From Candidatus Sulfopaludibacter sp. SbA3 (GTDB lineage Bacteria > Acidobacteriota > Terriglobia > Bryobacterales > Bryobacteraceae): a stretch of 6,696 nucleotides of DNA. The stretch lies in contig OKRF01000209.1 of NCBI GenBank assembly GCA_900290315.1, positions 1 through 6,696 on the forward strand, written 5' to 3'. The translations under genes and the position numbers were made by a program. The number at the start of each line of letters is the position of its first letter. Position 1 is the stretch's first letter. A model generated the notes under the pieces. It did no database searches, was not told the origin of the DNA, and saw only the letters and a list, made by a program, of their open reading frames with translations. Below are positions 4,280 through 6,696 of this stretch, one piece after another.

Positions 4280-6652
4280 GTGCGCCTGCCGATCGATTCG
4301 CTGGTTCCCGAAATTGTGACTCACCTGCGCCGCGAGCGCAACCTCGTGCTGGAAGCGCCGCCCGGTGCTGGGAAGACCACGCGTGTGCCGCCGGCGCTGC
4401 TGCAACTGGACGGCCGCGAAGTGCTGGTGCTGGAACCGCGGCGTCTGGCGGCGCGTCTGGCGGCCCGATTCGTGGCCGCCCAACGCGGTGAAGCGGTGGG
4501 CGAAACGGTGGGATACCAGGTCCGCTTCGAAGACGTCTCCGGCCCACGCACGCGGCTGCGCTTTCTGACCGAAGGAGTGCTGACGCGGCGCCTGTTGAGT
4601 GACCCGCTTCTGGAACGCGCCGGGTGCGTGGTGCTGGACGAGTTTCACGAGCGGCACCTGGAGGGCGATCTGGCTCTGGCACTGCTGCGGCGCCTGCAGC
4701 GCACCAAACGGCCGGACCTGCGCCTGGTGGTGATGTCCGCGACGCTCGATGCCGCGCCCATCGCGGAGTACCTGGGAGGCGCGCGGGTGATGCGGTCGGA
4801 AGGCCGGCAGTATCCGCTCGAAATCGAATACACGCCGCATTCGGCCGCGCCCCTGGAGCAGCAGGTGGCGGCGGCAGTAGAGCGGGCGGTGGCCCGTGGG
4901 GACCGTGGACACCTGCTGGTGTTCCTGCCCGGAGCGGCGGAGATCCGGCGCGCGCAGACGGCGTGTTCGGGCGCGGCGCAACGCGGCGGTCTGCTGGTGC
5001 TGCCGCTGCATGGCGATCAGTCTCCCGAAGAGCAGGACCGTGCCGTGGGCCCTTGCGACGCACGCAAGATCGTTCTGAGCACCAACGTGGCGGAAAGCTC
5101 CATCACCATTGAAGGCGTGAGCGCGGTGATCGATAGCGGCCTGGCTCGCGTGGCGGGCCACTCGCCATGGTCGGGCCTGCCTACGCTGGCGGTCGCCCGC
5201 GTCAGCCAGGCATCCGCCAATCAACGCGCGGGGCGCGCCGGCCGCACCGGTCCGGGTCGCGCCATCCGTCTGTACCCGCTGGAGGATTTTGTCCGCCGGC
5301 CGGCGCAGGATATGCCCGAGGCGGCGCGGGCCGACCTTGCTCCGGCCGCGCTGCTACTCCACGCGATTGGATTACCGGGCTTGGCGGCGGTGGAGTGGCT
5401 CGATGCGCCGCCCTCCGCGCACATCGAACATGCTGAAGAGTTGCTGCGCCAACTGGGGGCCTTCGGGCCGGCGGGGCGGGAGATGGCACGCTATCCGCTG
5501 CATCCTCGGCTGGCCCGATTGATTGTGGAAGCGCGCCGCCGCGGAGTGGCCGAGGATGGCTGCACGGTGGCGGCACTGCTGAGCGCCGGTGAACGCTTGC
5601 CGGCGCGGCCCCTGCATGCCACCCGCAGCGACCTGCTGGCGCTCATGGAAGGTCAGTGGGAGCCGCGCACCGCGCAGATGCTGCGGCAGGTGCGGCGCAT
5701 CGTGGATCCGCCGCGGCAGAACCGCAAGGACGAGAACGCACTGCTGCTTTCGGTGCTCGCGGCGTTCCCCGATCGCGTGGCCCGGCGGCGCAGCGGCGGC
5801 GAACTGCAACTGGCGGCGGGTGGAGCGGCGCAGCTTGCGCCCTCCAGCACCGTCACCGAGGCGCCGTTCCTGGTCGCGGTGGAAGCGGAAGAGCGCAGCG
5901 ATCAGAAGATGCCGCTGGTGCGGGTCGCCAGCGCCATCGAGCCGGACTGGCTGCTGGACCTGTTTCCCGATCGCGTCCGCGAAGTTTCGCGCGTGCAATG
6001 GAACCGCGCCGCGCAGCGCGTGGAAGCCTTCAGCGCCCTGATGTTCGACCAGATTGCCATGGAAGAGAGCCGCGGCACGCCGGACCCCGAAGCCGCCGGA
6101 GCGATGCTGGCGGAGAAAGCTCTGGAAGCGGGACTGGCGCGCTTCGCCGATGTCGACGAGGTGGAGGCGCTCCTGGAACGCGCGCGTTTCGCCGGGCAGC
6201 ACGGCGGCCCTCCGGCCGGCAACCTGGCTCACGCGGCCCTCCGCGCGCTCGCCTATGGACTGAAAAGCTTCGCCGAATTGGAAGCGGCCGCGAAGGATGG
6301 CGGCCTCTTGCGCGAGATGGAACGGCAGATGACGGGCGCGGCACGCCGCATGTTGGAAGAGATTGCCCCCGACCGTATCCGCCTGCCGGGCGGGCGCCAG
6401 GTGAAGGTCCACTACGAGGCGAATCAGCCGCCGTGGATCGCCTCCCGCCTGCAGGATTTCTTCGGCATGCGCGAAACTCCCGCGGTGGCGCGCGGCACGG
6501 TCCCTGTAGTGGTGCGGCTGCTGGCCCCCAATCAGCGCCCGGTGCAGATGACGACGGATCTCGCCGGCTTCTGGCAGCGGCTCTATCCCCAGATTCGCAA
6601 GGAACTCTCGCGGCGGTATCCCAAGCACAAGTGGCCGGAGAATCCCGCGTAA
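4280..6652 (+). CDS. hrpB: ATP-dependent DEAH-box helicase HrpB
   Basis: The product has 790 residues, close to the usual 800-850 for HrpB. All superfamily 2 DEAH helicase motifs are present: Walker A APPGAGKTT (26-34), DEFHER (120-125, the HrpB form of DEAH), SAT (153-155), STNVAESSIT (267-276) and QRAGRAGRTGPGR (315-327). After the helicase core come a winged-helix/HA2-like region (about 345-450) and the long C-terminal domain typical of HrpB, with VQWNRAAQRVEAF and a final YPKHKWPENP. The protein should unwind nucleic acid with ATP in the cytoplasm; its exact substrate in bacteria is poorly defined. The start is GTG 4280: an in-frame TGA at 4271-4273 excludes anything earlier, and MRLPIDSLVPEI matches the usual N-terminus. 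Only a weak GAGAG precedes it. GC is very high (46 of 60 bases in 4441-4500). The gene diverges from the acyl-CoA synthetase gene; 44 bp follow its stop, with no terminator seen. Confidence 0.95.
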   Translation: MRLPIDSLVPEIVTHLRRERNLVLEAPPGAGKTTRVPPALLQLDGREVLVLEPRRLAARLAARFVAAQRGEAVGETVGYQVRFEDVSGPRTRLRFLTEGVLTRRLLSDPLLERAGCVVLDEFHERHLEGDLALALLRRLQRTKRPDLRLVVMSATLDAAPIAEYLGGARVMRSEGRQYPLEIEYTPHSAAPLEQQVAAAVERAVARGDRGHLLVFLPGAAEIRRAQTACSGAAQRGGLLVLPLHGDQSPEEQDRAVGPCDARKIVLSTNVAESSITIEGVSAVIDSGLARVAGHSPWSGLPTLAVARVSQASANQRAGRAGRTGPGRAIRLYPLEDFVRRPAQDMPEAARADLAPAALLLHAIGLPGLAAVEWLDAPPSAHIEHAEELLRQLGAFGPAGREMARYPLHPRLARLIVEARRRGVAEDGCTVAALLSAGERLPARPLHATRSDLLALMEGQWEPRTAQMLRQVRRIVDPPRQNRKDENALLLSVLAAFPDRVARRRSGGELQLAAGGAAQLAPSSTVTEAPFLVAVEAEERSDQKMPLVRVASAIEPDWLLDLFPDRVREVSRVQWNRAAQRVEAFSALMFDQIAMEESRGTPDPEAAGAMLAEKALEAGLARFADVDEVEALLERARFAGQHGGPPAGNLAHAALRALAYGLKSFAELEAAAKDGGLLREMERQMTGAARRMLEEIAPDRIRLPGGRQVKVHYEANQPPWIASRLQDFFGMRETPAVARGTVPVVVRLLAPNQRPVQMTTDLAGFWQRLYPQIRKELSRRYPKHKWPENPA

Positions 6653-6696
6653 CGCCTCAAGAAACCAGACTGGGGCCCTCACTCAGATGCTCGAAA

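Noticed and set aside
4206..5063. N-terminal extension of the acyl-CoA synthetase to 828 residues
   Set aside because: The extension is a proline- and arginine-rich shadow of hrpB; family sequence begins at the ATG at 4205.
5372..6682. Long minus-strand open frame (436 codons), and a similar one at 4247-5224
   Set aside because: Both are antisense to hrpB in GC-rich DNA, rich in R, H, A and Q, with no recognisable domain.

Overview
The window looks like chromosomal DNA from a GC-rich Gram-negative soil or sediment bacterium. I lean towards Acidobacteriota of the Solibacter/Bryobacter kind, but this is an inference from the style of the genes and gene remnants, not a demonstrated identity. 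Two large housekeeping-type genes on the right have very high GC and few overlaps. The left third is an accessory stretch with lower and uneven GC, decayed genes and repeats.

Layout. Positions 1-247 (minus) hold the first 82 codons of a HoxE/NuoE-type diaphorase subunit that runs off the left edge; the rest of a probable hox (bidirectional NiFe hydrogenase) cluster would lie outside. Positions 248-668 contain no gene but carry a palindromic repeat (430-457) next to a GC-rich palindrome. Positions 669-1036 (minus) are a wrecked toxin-antitoxin pair: the C-terminal end of a HigB/RelE-like toxin followed by an XRE-type antitoxin, both broken by frameshifts. Positions 1069-1138 hold an inverted repeat and two perfect 29-bp tandem repeats that resemble domain V of a group II intron, followed by a 29-codon small ORF. 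Positions 1289-2053 encode a secreted protein made of two near-identical cysteine-bounded domains. Positions 2142-2450 are a remnant of a small protein family with an NACRHGLTG-type motif. Positions 2542-2571 form a strong G-quadruplex motif on the minus strand just after the stop codon of the next gene.

Positions 2577-4205 (minus) encode an intact acyl-CoA synthetase of the AMP-forming family, and 4280-6652 (plus) an intact HrpB-type DEAH-box helicase. The two are divergent, with only 74 bp between their start codons. There is no clear shared pathway between them.

The most unusual signal is a 28-nt palindrome present twice (26 of 28 identical): once between genes at 430-457 and once inside the acyl-CoA synthetase coding region at 3753-3780, where it is read in frame as part of the protein. 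The other striking points are the domain-V-like tandem repeat and the G-quadruplex motif. I do not see a complete new defence or regulatory system here; the accessory part reads as a site of repeated insertion and decay around one intact secreted-protein gene.
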